Assembly: GCF_000283155.1 (NCBI RefSeq)
Contig: NW_004454170.1
Span: 12,721,217-12,785,216 of the forward strand
Direction: 5' to 3'
From: Ceratotherium simum simum
Taxonomy: Eukaryota > Chordata > Mammalia > Perissodactyla > Rhinocerotidae
Length of the DNA: 64,000 bases
Position 1 is the stretch's first letter. Each line of letters begins with the position of its first letter. The notes under the pieces are model-generated. The model was not told the origin of the DNA. It saw nothing but the letters and a program-made list of their open reading frames with translations, and did not search any database. Positions 12,540 through 24,660 of the stretch are shown one piece after another. Position numbers and translations under genes: made by a program.

Positions 12540-12840
12540 CTGGCCTCAGCATATTGTTGTTATATACGTGTAGGGGCGAAGGGTGGGCCATACAGAGGAA
12601 CCAAGAGTTTGGTTAATGGGCGTGGCAGATTTTATGACTGTTTCCACTTATTAGCTCCCTCCCTGGTAAGAGGATTCCACATCCCCACTAGAATAAGAAG
12701 ATACCTGGGACAGAACCACAGCAGCTGATTTGCAGCTGCTGACACGTAACGGGACCAAGAAAAACATCTGTGCTGTCGGCCACTGAGATTTTAGGTTTGT
12801 TTGTTTCTGCAGCAAGCCTGGCTAACACAGTGGGTAAGCA
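12540..12840 (+). repeat. Diverged LTR-like repeat, family uncertain
   Basis: The end GGCCACTGAGATTTTAGG followed by a TTTGTTTCTGCAGCAAGCCT segment and GGCTAACACAG resembles the 3' end of MaLR/MLT-type LTRs. The 5' half is not recognisable. Confidence 0.4.
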
Positions 12841-12954
12841 AACACACACACACAATTAAATTTAAACCAGAGAACATAAATCAATATGGAGAGGTGCAGG
12901 AAATAGAGCTTATTTCTATTTATATGTAGCCTAAAGGGGAGTGGGACGAATAAG

Positions 12955-13455
12955 CAGACTGTCATAAGAGCGCAGACTCTGGGGACCGGTTGCCTGAGTT
13001 AAAGTGTGAGCTCTTGGACTGTGGGCATCTTTCTTAATGTCTCTGCACCCACTATCCTCAAATACAAAATTAGGATGACAATGGGGCCGGCCCGGTGGCA
13101 TAGCGGTTAAGTTCACACGCTCTGCTTTGGCGGCCCGGGGTTTGCAGGTTCGGGTCCCGGGCATGGACTGATGCATCGCTTGTCAATCCATGCTGTGGCG
13201 GCGTCCCATATAAAGTAGAGGAAGATAGGCATGGTTAGCCCAGGGCCAATCTTCCTCAACAAAAAGAGGAGGATTGGCAAGGAATGTTAGCTCAGGGCTA
13301 ATCTTCCTCACAAAAAAAAAAATTAGGATGACAATAATAACACATATCTCATAAGATTGCTATTAGAATTAAATTAATTAATATTTGTACAGTATTTAGA
13401 ACAGTGCCTGTCACGTATCATGTGCTATACAAATGTTTGGTAAATGAATACCAGA
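12955..13455 (+). repeat. MIR SINE relic, interrupted by an ERE
   Basis: The left half (12955-13082) shows GAGCGCAGACTCTGGGGACC and GGTTGCCTGAGTTAAAGTGT. The right half (13321-13455) shows CATAAGATTGCTATTAGAAT, GAACAGTGCCTGTCACG and AATGTTTGGTAAATGAAT. The two halves join at the duplicated target of the ERE at 13083-13320, so the MIR is older. Confidence 0.75.
13083..13320 (+). mobile_element. ERE-type tRNA-derived SINE
   Basis: It starts GGGGCCGGCCCGGTGGCAT, has a tRNA-like A box (TGGCATAGCGGTTAAG) and B box (GGTTCGGGTCCC), then a tail unit CAGGGCTAATCTTCCTCACA and a poly(A) run. A target-site duplication AATTAGGATGACAAT flanks it at 13068-13082 and 13321-13335. ERE is the characteristic SINE family of perissodactyls. 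Its promoter half is more diverged than the copies at 17972 and 45664. Confidence 0.92.
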
Positions 13456-13604
13456 AAAGAGAGAAAAAGAGATGAAAGGGAAAAGTGAGGAAAGAAGAGA
13501 GGAAAAAAGAAGTGAGTTAGGAATGGTATTAGGGAAATTCCCAGAGAGAGGAGGTTTTGGGGAAATGATCACTACAATCTTAAGTTTTTTTCACTACTCT
13601 TGTC

Positions 13605-14010
13605 ATCACATTGACTCATTCAATGAATGAAAATTCATTGCAAATGAAATTGCAGATTTAAGCTCCATGCTAGGAGGTGAGGACTAAAAGTGAGTAAAAC
13701 TCTTGTTGTCATGGGATTTATAGCCTAGTGGGTGAGAGATAATAATCAAATAACCCTTCAGGTTTAAAACTGTGGTAAATGCTATGAAAACAGTATTTAT
13801 TCCCCATGAGATTTGGCAGTATACATGCACTATTTCCTCAGAGTGTGTATTAATTCATTCAACAATTACTGTTGAACACCAGCTATGTTCTAGGCATAAC
13901 AGAGAAGCTGTCCATGAATCCTTGGAGATTATAAATCAATGGGAGAGATAAATAATAGATATTATAGTACAGTATGACAGAGGATGGATGAATGTGATGG
14001 ATGGCTTCAT
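13605..14010 (-). repeat. Two adjacent L2 LINE 3' ends
   Basis: One reversed L2 end runs from about 13605 (GACTCATTCAATGAATG, TAGCCTAGTGGGTGAGAGAT) and a second begins near 13850 (TTAATTCATTCAACAATTAC, CCAGCTATGTTCTAGGCAT). They could be one copy with an internal duplication or two insertions. Confidence 0.55.
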
Positions 14011-15485
14011 GCCCAGGTTGTGCAATCTGAAAGGCCCAGCTCAAACACAGACACCTTGACTTACTAGCTGGGTGATCTCAGATAAACTGCTTAGTCAGCA
14101 CAGCTCAATGGGCAAAAAATTATTTTGAAGTCTGAGTATGTAGTGATCCTCCTTTAACGGTACCATGGGGACCATAAGTAACAACAACCAAACAAACAAA
14201 CAGACAAGGAGAGACCAGGTTGTTCGTTATCCCTGAAATAGTAGGCTCCCAATCCCATTTCATCTACATTTTACCTGTTTCTTATTTCTCAGCAACTCAT
14301 TTTCTACTACTGTTAAATAAAGTTAAAAATATTATCTTCTTCACAATTGCTGTGAGGATTAAATGAGAAAATGTATTTTTAAAAACTCAGTAAGTTATAT
14401 TTAAGAAAATAAGTACTTTAAAATAGCACCTTAAATTTAGAGAAAAATATACTTTTCATTGAACTTTCACTATTCTTGATGCTTCTGGAATGTCATGAAT
14501 TTTAAGTTGATCAACTCCCAATGCCATTTACAAAGAAATAACAATCTGGGAGAACAAAGGATTTAATGTATATTAAAGCATTTGTTTCATAAACTATTAA
14601 GCTGAATATGATTATGTCTCACTGAAAATCCCATATGTATGAATAATATCTTGTTTGAAATGTGAGAAACCACTTTTTACCACTAACTCCTTTTTTTCCC
14701 CCGTTCAGTTGAATTATTCAGCTTTTTATTTCTTGTCTAGCACTGTTCACAATTGTTCATTAAAGATTATTCAACATCAAAATAAAACCAAGAGTTCACA
14801 ACGTGGCTTAATTGCGTGAGAACAAAGAAAAGAAAGAGCTTTCTAGTGTTTACAAACATGACTCAAGAGTATGACCAACGATGTGTGGATCTGTGGGGAA
14901 AGAGGAAAAGGGAATTGCATGAGGCAAAAGACCAAGCTATTTTTAGACAGCTATTTCATGCTGGAATCAGGAAGCGAAGGAAACTTTCCCTTTCCTTATA
15001 TGATCCTGATGTGGAAAAGATTAAAAACCCATGACTATAACGACAGTGATTACAGAATGAAAAAACTGTCTCCTCTCTGATGTCTCATTTCTCTGTTTGT
15101 AAAGACTGAGAAGCAATGACACAGACTATGAGTAGAGCAGACGAGTTTCAAAAGGGTATTTTAGAAGAATGCAGTGAGCGAAAAAACGCTGCTCCACAAA
15201 ATATAGCAATATGCCAGAACTGTGTTCTATTATAACTGTCCATTTCAGTTGCTGTTTGACACCTCACATACTTCAGATTTCCATAGACTAATTCATGGTA
15301 AATTTACATACTACTAACTAAAATGATTTTCTGTGGAGATAAAAATTTGATAATATCCTTCAAAGTGATACTTTGTAAGATGTTTGTGCTCACCTTTGAG
15401 TGCTAAAACATCTTGAAGGATAGAAAAAACAATCTAAATAACATAGAAATATATTCAAACTATAGTGTGAATGACATATGTATGC

Positions 15486-15580
15486 CATTTTATTTATTTA
15501 TATATAAATATATATTTAAATATATAAACATGTATTTTAAATATTTAAATCTATTTGTTTATATATTTATGTGTAAATTA
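15486..15580. repeat. AT-rich low-complexity tract
   Basis: Nearly pure A/T with repeated TTTATTTA and ATATTTAAATAT motifs, rich in short palindromes. Confidence 0.85.
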
Positions 15581-16036
15581 CCTTTTCTCTAGAGGAAATG
15601 AGTTTTTTTCTCTGTACAAACCAAGGATATGTGCTTTCTAAGATGTTTCTCATTATTTAAGACCTATTTTTAGATTGGGGAGCGGTATGAGGTATAAGTA
15701 TGTAAATAAATTTATAGAATCTTAAGAAAGTATTGAAGCAATATAAGATACAATGGACAGAAAGTACAACTTAGAATTCATTATTTTGTGATTATGGTCA
15801 TTCTTGATTCCAATAAAAAGCATGCTGGTATTGGGTTCAAGTGTTTTATAATGCAATGGACATGAAAATAATTCTCTATATCTAATAGTGTGTAGAATTT
15901 TAATAGCACTTTGAAGTTCTCATTAGTTCTTCTTCACTAAGAGGTTACTATAAATTCACAAAAATACTTAAGGAGAAATTAAAGTTGGGTATAGCTACTC
16001 ATCACAAGACATCTGATCCTCAATAACCGATACAGG

Positions 16037-16499
16037 TGTAGAGGGTTGAATGGCAGCCCTCCAAAAGATAAGTTCATGCCCTAACCCTCTAGGACCTGTG
16101 AATGTATGTAAACTTACTTACAAAAGGGGTTTTTGCAAATGTAATTATGTTAAGGGTCTGAAGATGAGATCATAGTGGATTATCTGGGTGGGCCACAAAT
16201 TCAGTGACAAATGTTCTTGTAAGAGACAAACACAGAGAAGAGACACACACAGAGAAAGCCATATAAAGATGGAGGCTAAGATTGGAGCTATGCAGCCACA
16301 AGCCAAGGATAGCCTGGAGCTACCAGAGGCTGGAAAAGGCAAGGAAGAATTCTCCCAAGGAGCCTTTGGAGGGAGTGTGGCCCTGAGGACACCTCGATTT
16401 CGATTTATGGCCTCCAGAACAGGGAAAGAATACATTTCTGTTGTTTTAAGCCCCCATGTTTGTGATAATTTGTTATGGCAGTCCCAGTAAACTAATACA
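16037..16499 (+). mobile_element. MaLR (MST/MLT1-type) solo LTR
   Basis: It begins TGTAGAGGGTTGAATGGCAG and ends ACTAATACA, with internal landmarks CCTCTAGGACCTGTGAATGT, GGGTTTTTGCAAATGTAATT, GATTATCTGGGTGGGCCACA and GGCCTCCAGAACAGGGAAAG in the order of MST/MLT1 LTRs. The flanks ACAGG (16032-16036) and AGAGG (16500-16504) look like a 5-bp target duplication with one mismatch. It is antisense to PLA2G4A. A 136-codon minus-strand frame inside it is not a gene. Confidence 0.88.
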
Positions 16500-16825
16500 A
16501 GAGGTAAATCTGTAAATGCTACATTTAATAACATGAAGTTCCCATCATCAGCCACGGTGGATTGATGCCCACAAAGCTAACACATGGACTGGTTTGGTCA
16601 CGATAGCGTGACCCGACCTAAAAATCATAAGTAAATGGTATGCAGAGGTTCTAAAACAAGGATCATGGCCTGACGTCAACAAATAAATCAGGTTAGTTTG
16701 GAAAAATACAAATTCTTTGTCCATTATTTGTGGGTTTAAATGGAATTTTGACCTTAAGTGAAATATAGGGAGATAATGTTAATTTAGATACATTACTTTT
16801 ATCATTTGTGAAGACTGCCTCATTT

Positions 16826-16910
16826 CAAATTTTCCTTCCTTCTCTCTTCCTTTTCTCCTTCCCTCATTGCCTCCTTCTCTCCTTTTCTCCTTCCTTCTTT
16901 CCTTTTATTT
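16826..16910. repeat. Polypyrimidine tract (CTTC-rich)
   Basis: Over 80 bp almost entirely of C and T, in TTCC and CTTC units. Confidence 0.85.
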
Positions 16911-17971
16911 TTAAGATAATGAACCCTTTGTTCTGGCTTCTGGTCATTAAGCATTTAAAAGGGCACTGAAAAACTGAGCTAGATTTATGTCCAATTTATG
17001 GCAACATAATAAAAATAACATAATTTATGGCATAACTCTAATATATTACTCTTCATAAAATTTAGTAAGGTAAAGAAAAAAAAATCTCCAGTAGTAAATT
17101 CTGAATTCTCCTATATTCCTGGCTTGCTCCACAAAAGATCCAAAGTTTTTTTTTCCCCTAAATTCAGAGTCTTTTTATTTTGCAGACTTGAATATAAAGA
17201 CCCTGACTTATTTTCATGACCAACATTAAAGACAAATCCTATTAGAATTCTTGGTTGGACCCTAATGGCAAACTAAACTTGCATGACATATATCTAAGTT
17301 TTTAATGGTTTGTCAAAAGAAACTTGACATCATGAAACACAGAGCTGCTTTTCTTAAATCAACTAATAAGAATATTATTTGGAATCATAAGGTTTTTTTA
17401 TATCTGGAGTTAGGGCACGTGCCTACTAATCTAAAAAAAAAAATTCCAGTACCACTGACATTGACGTCATCAACTTTCAAGGCCAGTTACAATGTAGATA
17501 TCATACCAACTGTGGTTGCCTTTATCAAAAGCCATGATATCCATCATTCTATATCTCTCTGACAAAATCTGAGATTTAACTATATTTATGAAATGCTTAT
17601 ATCAATAATTGTGAAATAAAGTTAATGGTTCTAATTTTTTGTCCAGCATTTATACTTTACTCTTCTATTACAAATGGCATCCATTTCTCAGTCTCAAAAA
17701 TAGAAAATTATTCACTGTTCAATCACCTTCATAAAATCATACTGCATAGATACAGTTATTACATTGCAGCTTCTTCCCTCCTGTCAAAAAAACTTGATGT
17801 AGATTCCTCATCAATTTTTAAACCTTACTATACTATTTCTAAAATAAGTATCCTAGTTCAATATTAATAGAATAATATTCTTATCAATTTAAAAATTATA
17901 TTTGGGTAATCTTTTAGATCCATAGAGAAACGCATATTTTTATAATAACAATCATAACACTCATAAGTTTA

Positions 17972-18191
17972 TTTATTTATTTTTTTTAAAGATTTTATTT
18001 ATTTATTTTTTCCCCCCAAAGCCCCAGTAGATAGTTGTGTGTCATAGCTGCACATCCTTCTAGTTGCTGTATGTGGGACGCGGCCTCAGCATGGCCGGAG
18101 AAGCGGTGCGTCGGTGCGAGCCCGGGATCCGAACCCGGGTCGCCAGCAGTGGAGCGCGCTCACTCAACCACCAAGCCACGGGGCCGGCCCT
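17972..18191 (-). mobile_element. ERE-type tRNA-derived SINE
   Basis: On the minus strand it reads GGGCCGGCCCCGTGGCTTGG, B box GGTTCGGATCCC, a body ending CTACTGGGGCTTTGGGG, and an AAATAAAT tail. An exact 15-bp target duplication ACACTCATAAGTTTA lies at 17957-17971 and 18192-18206. The body is very similar to the copy at 45664-45886, which marks a young subfamily. Confidence 0.95.
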
Positions 18192-18505
18192 ACACTCATA
18201 AGTTTAAAAAGTCACTTTCAATATTCTAAGATAGCCTGGAAAGTTCATTTTGTTCTCTTTGAGTGTCCTGAAGTTCATTTTACGAGAAAAAAATGTATCA
18301 TATATAATATACTGCAATTTCCTTTATATTAGGTCTTTAAAAACACAATTCACTATTTCCAGAGTGATAGGTTTCATGCTATACTAAACCAATAATAAAA
18401 AGATATTTATATATACGGGGGGAAGAGGTGGGATGGAAGGAATTGACAAGATAATTCTAAAGCACATCTATGAGAATACACAACTGGAAATGCCTACAGA
18501 CATAT

Positions 18506-18516
18506 ATGTATGTATA

Positions 18517-18558
<42 letters not shown>
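18506..18558. repeat. (TG)n(TA)n microsatellite
   Basis: About eight TG units run directly into about fourteen TA units. Confidence 0.95.
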
Positions 18559-18949
18559 AGTAATAATTGCAGACTCTCTAAAATAGTAAACATATAATAA
18601 AGCTACAGTTATTAAAATTCGATGTGGTACTGAGATATAAATTATCAGATTGTCAGATGGACCAATGAAATACAACAGACATACACAAAACAGATCCTGG
18701 TGTTCTAGAATAATAACATAGTATATGATAAAAGATTTACAAAGCACAATATTTTAAAACCTTCTTTAACATCAGCTCACTGAGGTAGTGGATCTCTGAT
18801 TCATATGTAAGATGTTAGCTTTGACATTTTATACTTCCACTGGTAAAATGAATAATACAGTTTTTTTCACCTCCAGAACTAGCTTCTAAGCTATCTTCTT
18901 AGAGTCATTCATCGAAACTCACCTCCCCCTTGCTACTCACAGGTCACCA

Positions 18950-19420
18950 ATTCTGCTCTTGGTTAACAGTCACCCACCCTGGTGCAGTACTTTATTATCC
19001 TATGCTTGGGTTACAGTAAATCCCTCTTGATTTTAATCTTTTGCCCCCAGTATTTCAATTCATCCTACTTTCCACTGTCAGATTCATCATCCTAAAATTC
19101 CAGTTTCATGAAGTCATTTGTCTGCTGGAAACCTTTCATGGATTCTCTATTTCCTATCTTAAACTCTCCCCTAAAGCCCTCCTAATGGGAGCTTAATATC
19201 TATCACTTCTAATTAGATCACTCCCATCCTCAAATGTGCTCATTGTCGCCTCTGTGCCATTTCCACCCTGTTCCATTAATTTCCCTGCTCATCTACTCCA
19301 GGACACACCAATCTATTCTTGTACGCATCTCCTAGAACACACATACTTACATAAACCCAAAGAACTATTTAGCAATAAGTTTCTAGATTTCCTTCCAAAT
19401 GGCTCTTGTGTATATAAGTC
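18950..19420 (+). repeat. L2/CR1-like LINE relic
   Basis: It has the base composition and word order of L2-like 3' regions, for example CTGCTGGAAACCTTTCATGG, AATGTGCTCATTGTCGCCTC and TGCTCATCTACTCCAGGACA. Diverged, so the subfamily and edges are uncertain. Confidence 0.45.
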
Positions 19421-19869
19421 TTTCCCCCCAAAAAGCTAAAATGTTATGGAGATCAAGTACTTTGTTTTACCATTAACTGTTGCACACAGCGCAGAAAAAG
19501 GTACATGTCCATTGTGTACAAAGGAGGCACCTAGCGAAGGGGAAAGAGCATAAGATTCTCATTCTGGAGCCGTGGCATGAGGTCCAGCTGGCCCCCTTCT
19601 TAACTAGCACCTCCTCAGCCAGGTGCTGGGCTATGCTCTTTTCGCCCATTATCTTATTTAATTGTTGATGTGATGAGATCGCTTATCTCACCAATCCTTG
19701 TTTTCTTGTCTGAATACCACTAACAGTATTTAAGTTGTGTCTAAAGAAAGCTTAAATTGCTCCAGGTGGAGGGAACAATAACATTAATAGTCTCACTTGG
19801 GTGAGGCCACAGTGCTGCCCAGCAATCTTTCTATTTTGCCTGTTCAGAACTTTTCTTTACTTATTCACG

Positions 19870-20560
19870 GAGACAGACTTTTATTCTCTGCACATCCCTG
19901 GTTCCACTACCTCCATCCTCTCACTCTTAAAAGATGACATTGACTCCTAATTCCTATAACAGTTAGAAGTCATCGTGAGAACTTTCTTAACTTCCCTTTT
20001 TCATGCCTAACAATGAGTCTCCCTCCACAGCCATTATTTCCTCCCTTCCCTCCTGCCCTAATATGGACATCTCTGTACTACTCTCCATCTGTACTTTTGC
20101 ATTTCCTTTCCATTCCTCACCTCGTAACCTTCCCAAGGATATGACTCTGCAACCTATGTCATCTCTCCATTCTCCAATAACATCTTCATTAATGACTCCT
20201 AGCCATCAGCATTTAAACACAGTCAAGTCTCTTCTATTAACAACTCACCCCTTCGTGTATACACAATTTTCATGTTCCCCACATCCTCTTGCGGAGGGAG
20301 TCCATCTCCTTCTTCTCTGGACAGTCTATAGCATTGTCTCCATTTTCTTAACTTCCACTCATCTATCAGATCACTGCAGTATGATTTCTGCCCTCACAAC
20401 CCTAATGAAACTGCTTTCATCCAGTTCACCAAAGACTTCCTTGTTGTTAAATATCTTCAATTGGTTTTCATAACACTGTGCACTTCCTTGGTTTTCATCC
20501 TTTTCCCCTGATATAGTCGTTGCATCTTTGAGATACTATTTTATGCTCCCTGCTCCTCTC
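19870..20560 (+). repeat. L2-like LINE relic
   Basis: The segment TCTGCCCTCACAACCCTAAT, followed by TTCACCAAAGACTTCCTTGT and CAATTGGTTTTCATAACACT, parallels the L2 words for 'accaaggtcaccaatgacctcc'. A 156-codon frame (20003-20473) runs through the repeat but does not resemble a known host protein. Confidence 0.45.
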
Positions 20561-20889
20561 CCAGTATACATTCCCCATGCATGGTTTTAATTATCTTTTA
20601 CCTGCTAACTCCCAAATCTCAGCTGAATTTCCTTTCTGAACTTCAGATACGTTGTACTGTTCCTGTCCTGCTCAGGACTATGAACTTCAATGCAGGTCAT
20701 GGGGAATCATTTAAAAGTTTCTTTAAGCAGGGGAGTAACTGAATCACATCTGTGTTTTAGATATATTACTCTCAATAATGTAGAAAATAGGCTAAAGGAA
20801 TAAGAAATTGGGGTCAAGAGGACTAAGGCATACACAAGGCATGGAAAAGAATGTGATAGATAATTGAATGCCATATAAATTCTCCTTAC

Positions 20890-21074
20890 CTTGAATGGAG
20901 GACTAGAGTCACTTGGCCTTGCAGAAAAGTCAAAGGAGATGATGAGATCAACTCCTCTCTGAGGTCTCAGGATCAAGGGGTATGGCAAGTTAAATGTGAG
21001 GCCACTGTCCACTACATGAATCTTTTTACTTTTGACATCCAGAGGCTCATATATTCGCTCAAACTCGTCAGGAT
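20890..21074 (-). CDS. PLA2G4A: PLA2G4A coding exon (residues 527-588, catalytic Asp549), probably exon 15
   Basis: This 185-bp exon carries the second member of the catalytic dyad. It completes Asp527, then encodes PDEFERIYEPLD, the basic run KSKK (Lys541, 543 and 544, linked in the human enzyme to phosphoinositide binding), and VVDSG with Asp549, which activates Ser228. It continues through LPYPLILRPQRG to SSPPFK. Apart from the exon-junction region it appears identical to human as remembered. The acceptor is a long T/C tract ending AAAG at 21075 and the donor is GTAAGG at 20889. Confidence 0.98.
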
Positions 21075-21164
21075 CTTTTAAAAGGAAAGAAAAAAAAGAA
21101 TGAATTGAATGATTTAACATTATTTAGAATATAAAAATATTTGTTATATAAATTTGTGAGACAG

Positions 21165-21365
21165 ACTTCTATATGGTGAGGCCCTCAAGCTTTGGAGACA
21201 AACAGGGCTAGGCATGAGTCTAGCTTTAACAATTATAAATTAATTATTGTCTTTAACTCTTAGTTTCTTCATCTGTAATATCAGGGTAAAAGAATCTATC
21301 AAATAAAGTTGCTGTGAGGATTAAATGGGACAATGCATGGAAAGTACTTAGCTCAGGCCCTCGTG
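21165..21365 (+). repeat. MIR SINE relic
   Basis: Landmarks are CTCTTAGTTTCTTCATCTGT, TTGCTGTGAGGATTAAATGG and AAGTACTTAGCTCAGGCCC in MIR order. Confidence 0.7.
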
Positions 21366-21404
21366 TAACCATCATAGACCAATTCCTGCTGGCCCTATTA
21401 TATC

Positions 21405-21871
21405 CTATTGTATCAATAACAAAATAGCAAAGTTATCTTGCAGGGGCAACGAGCAAAAACTGCAAGTCATGTAGCTGGAGCATGCCCAGAAGATGGAAAC
21501 CTTGTCCTCAGATGACCTCGAGCTGCCTAGAAACCGAAAGTTCCCTAACTATGGAACTTAATGTAAAGAGAAAGCAGCATGGGGAATCTAGTAAGAAGCG
21601 AGTGGTCCCTTGAATTGTAGCATAATAGATTTATAAGACCGCTATACTCCCACCCACCAATCAGGTTACACCAAGCTAGTATTTTGCATAACCACTCCCA
21701 CTCCCAACTCCTTAAAAGTCTGTCCCCACTTCAGCTCAGGGAGACAGATTTGAGCCCTGCCTCCTGTCTCCTTGCTGGTTGACCTTGCAATAAAGTTCTT
21801 TCTTCTCTCAAAAGCCAGTGCCCTAGTATTGGCTTCTATGTGCATCAGGCAGCAAGACCTTGCTCGGTAAC
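21405..21871 (+). mobile_element. ERV-type LTR (ERV1-like), edges approximate
   Basis: It ends with CTTGCAATAAAGTTCTTTCT, a polyadenylation signal and U-rich start of U5 typical of ERV1-class LTRs, followed by CTTGCTCGGTAACA. Upstream is a segment with CACCCACCAATCAGGTTACA resembling a CCAAT-containing U3. I could not define clean target duplications. It lies in antisense orientation about 330 bp upstream of the Asp549 exon. No internal viral genes are present. Confidence 0.65.
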
Positions 21872-21919
21872 ACTGGTATTAACTAAGATGTGCATTACGA
21901 TCTCTTTAATAGCATCATT

Positions 21920-22100
21920 TCACAATGCATAGATCTTTACTGCTTTAAAAACATTTCCTCACACATTATCTTGTTTAAGTCTTATAACAGACATGTGAGG
22001 TAGATGATATCTATAAATGGAGAGTGAAATAAACTAAATTCATCCCTGAAGTGACATAACTGGGGTATGGCAGAGTCTGAATGGATCCCACACTGCATCT
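21920..22100 (-). repeat. MIR SINE relic
   Basis: Reversed MIR with CACACATTATCTTGTTTAAG, TGACATAACTGGGGTATGGC and AGAGTCTGAATGGATCCCAC. Confidence 0.6.
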
Positions 22101-22137
22101 CTCTAGGTGATGGGAGTCCAAGAAAATAATCCAGCCA

Positions 22138-22560
22138 ACATATTCAGCAAACATGTATTGTCTGCTACTATTCAGGTGCTATTCTAGGTGTTGAACAAGG
22201 TAGGTGCAAACTCTGCTGTAAGAGAGCACACTGCTGATAAACCAGTAAACAAAAAAAAGATAGTTCAGGCAGTGATAAATGCAATGAAGTAAATAATAGA
22301 AGATAATATAATAAGCAGTAACTTCAGTTGGGTAGTCAGCAGAGACCTCTCCTTCTCTCCTGAGAAGGAAATCTTGAGCTGATACCAGATTAATAATATA
22401 GAACCGACCATCTAAAGATTTGAGGGGCAGGTATTTTTTCCAGGGAGAGAGAAGAGTGAGAGCCAAGGCCTTAAGGCAGAATAAGCCTGTGTAGTTAGGT
22501 TTGAGGAACAGCAAGGAGCCTAGTGTGGCTATAGCAGAGGAGGAGCATAGAATGAGATGA
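22138..22560 (-). repeat. L2 LINE 3' end
   Basis: Reversed L2 end: ACATATTCAGCAAACATGTA, TTCAGGTGCTATTCTAGGTG, then AAGAGAGCACACTGCTG. The distal half is only weakly recognisable. Confidence 0.6.
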
Positions 22561-24496
22561 CAAGGGATCTGAAAGAAATCAGGACCTAGAAATCATTAGT
22601 TTTATGAAAAGATAATATTGATAACATGCAGCTCTTCACATTTATGTGTGGTGCTCCTAGTTCACTTGCCAGGAAAAAGAAATGTGATCAGAATTGAATT
22701 GATTTGAGCTGAATGAAATGACATGCAATTGTTTTGTTCTGCCCCCTTGTCCTCATACTTTTGTTCCCATTTGTTCTATTAGGAAGAAGCCTGGCAAAGC
22801 TCAAGGGGGAGCAGAATAGAGGGAAGGTGTTTATACAAGACATGCATTATGATCTCTGAGTAAGCTTTTAAATTCCATGCAGCAAGCATTTTCACAGAGG
22901 AAACAACAAAAACTTGACGGTCAGACCAACCCCTGTTTGTACAATCACCTATAAAATGTAGTTAATACCTATTATCCAGGAAAACGTTCAGCACGTGGTA
23001 GGAACCCATTGCATATTAGTTTCCTCCCTGTATTTCTAAATAAGAATAATACCGACTGTAATTCTCTCATGGTCAATTTTATCATTACATTTTAAAAGCA
23101 AGAGATCAAAAAGGAAGGCAAATCTTTAAATTCTTACTGTCCAATTAAATCCACAAGGCTCATCATCAATAAAAGCTGAAATTAAAACACCAGTGAGACA
23201 ATTAGCAAGTGAGACAAGTTTATTCAATGTGAATTGAAACAAGTCTAAATTAGAATTTGGTTGAGTTACTTAAGAAAATATCAATATCCTTCTAAGTTTC
23301 TACAGTTAACAGACAGTCATGTGTTTTCTTTTCTCATATTATTAAAATGTCTCATCTCTAACATAGTGAATAACAAATGAATGTTACAAATATTTACTAG
23401 TGACGTATATGAATGAAGAGAAAAAGAGTTGACAGCTGAGGCAATTTTTACCACCCAGAACAGCTGAAGGAAAGACGGAAGGTGTGAATAAATGGTCTTA
23501 AACAAAAAACCAATATGCTTAAAAAACAAGCTATAAGAGGAATGGATTTAGATGAGAATAAGGTCATATGCTGAACGAAAAGGCAGGCCAAGTTAAAAAA
23601 GAAAAAAAAAAAAAAAGTCTTGCTATGTCCAAGATGAATGCCTAGGCCAACAAGAGAGAAGAGAAATCATTCTTTAATTATCTTCAGGTTAATTCTTTTC
23701 TCATCAAATATCTACGAATTATAGTGACAATGAACTCTGCCATCAGCCAATATTCTAAATTTCTGTCATAGAACCTGGAACCTGAGAACTGTAAAATTGA
23801 AAAATATATATATTATCAAACGCAATTTTAACATTTATTTCTGTGAAATTTTTATTGTTTAAAAATTGCATGTGAACTTTTTAAAGGTAAAAATTGTAAG
23901 ACTTCGTCTTATATTAGTTTTAAAATATTTTACAAAGAAGCTGGAAATTCATGATTTGGGTACTTTTATTTCTCCTAAAAGCAGCTTTATTTATTTTGAG
24001 TGTCTATAATTGTCTTGACATGAGTACAGCCATGTTTGGCCGCTCCATTGACCTACAGCCACCAGCACAAAAAGAAATACAAAGCTGCTTTCTGTGTGGT
24101 GGGAACTGGCCTTTCTCCCACGGAGAGAGTTGCCAGTTGTAACATTTCAAGGCTCTTGGAGCGTCGTAGCCCGGAATGGACTGGCCATCTGTGCTGGGCT
24201 GAGACGATAACCAAAGAGAACAATGCACGTACACAATTACTGGGCTGGGACGTTAGCCAGGGGGCTCAGTGCACGTACGCCACTGATAACCATTTGTGCA
24301 TGGAAACACTAAATGCTTGCTCCACAAACTCTGTAACTGCTTACTCTGAAAATTACTGATGGTATAAAAACTGCTGGAAACTGAGCCCCGGTGAGAGTTC
24401 CACCTGTGGAAGGGACAACTTGCCCAGGACGTGTGATCCTTGCCAAGCCGCGTCGATTGACAGAGCTCTCCCGGCAGTGGGGCGTGGATGTTGTGA

Positions 24497-24553
24497 GTAA
24501 CTGATTTGATGTCAAGTAATTGATTTGATATGAAGTAATTGATTTGGTGTGTT
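24497..24553 (+). repeat. 19-bp tandem repeat, three copies, inside the LTR
   Basis: The units are GTAACTGATTTGATGTCAA, GTAATTGATTTGATATGAA and GTAATTGATTTGGTGTGTT. Confidence 0.9.
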
Positions 24554-24660
24554 CTCTTTTCGGTTAACCTGGTGTTTCTCTTTCTGGTTGATTTGTGTCA
24601 TTTCTCTTCAGCCGATGTGGGTGTTTTCCCTTTCCAGTCGGGCTGATGTTTTTTCCTCTT
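24549..24660 (+). repeat. About 25-bp degenerate tandem repeat, about five copies, inside the LTR
   Basis: The units begin at about 24549, 24572, 24595, 24621 and 24648, each opening with a GTGTT- or GTGTC-like word, then a TCTCTTTC-type pyrimidine run, then a GGTTGAT- or GGCTGAT-like end. Confidence 0.7.

Larger units (their letters stand above)
12011..20889 (-). other. PLA2G4A: PLA2G4A intron (8.9 kb)
   Basis: Donor GTAAGG, acceptor CCCATAG. It contains L2 (12078-12270), a diverged LTR-like block (12540-12840), a MIR split by an ERE (12955-13455), two adjacent L2 ends (13605-14010), a MaLR LTR (16037-16499), an AT-rich tract (15486-15580), a pyrimidine tract (16826-16910), an ERE (17972-18191), a TG/TA microsatellite (18506-18558) and L2-like DNA (18950-20560). 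The interval 14020-15480 looks unique, with no gene seen. Confidence 0.85.

Noticed and set aside
16145..16555. 136-codon minus-strand open frame
   Set aside because: It overlaps the MaLR LTR almost exactly and reads its complement.
20003..20473. 156-codon plus-strand open frame
   Set aside because: It runs through L2-like repeat sequence and has a low-complexity Ser/Leu/Pro-rich translation, so it is not a host gene.
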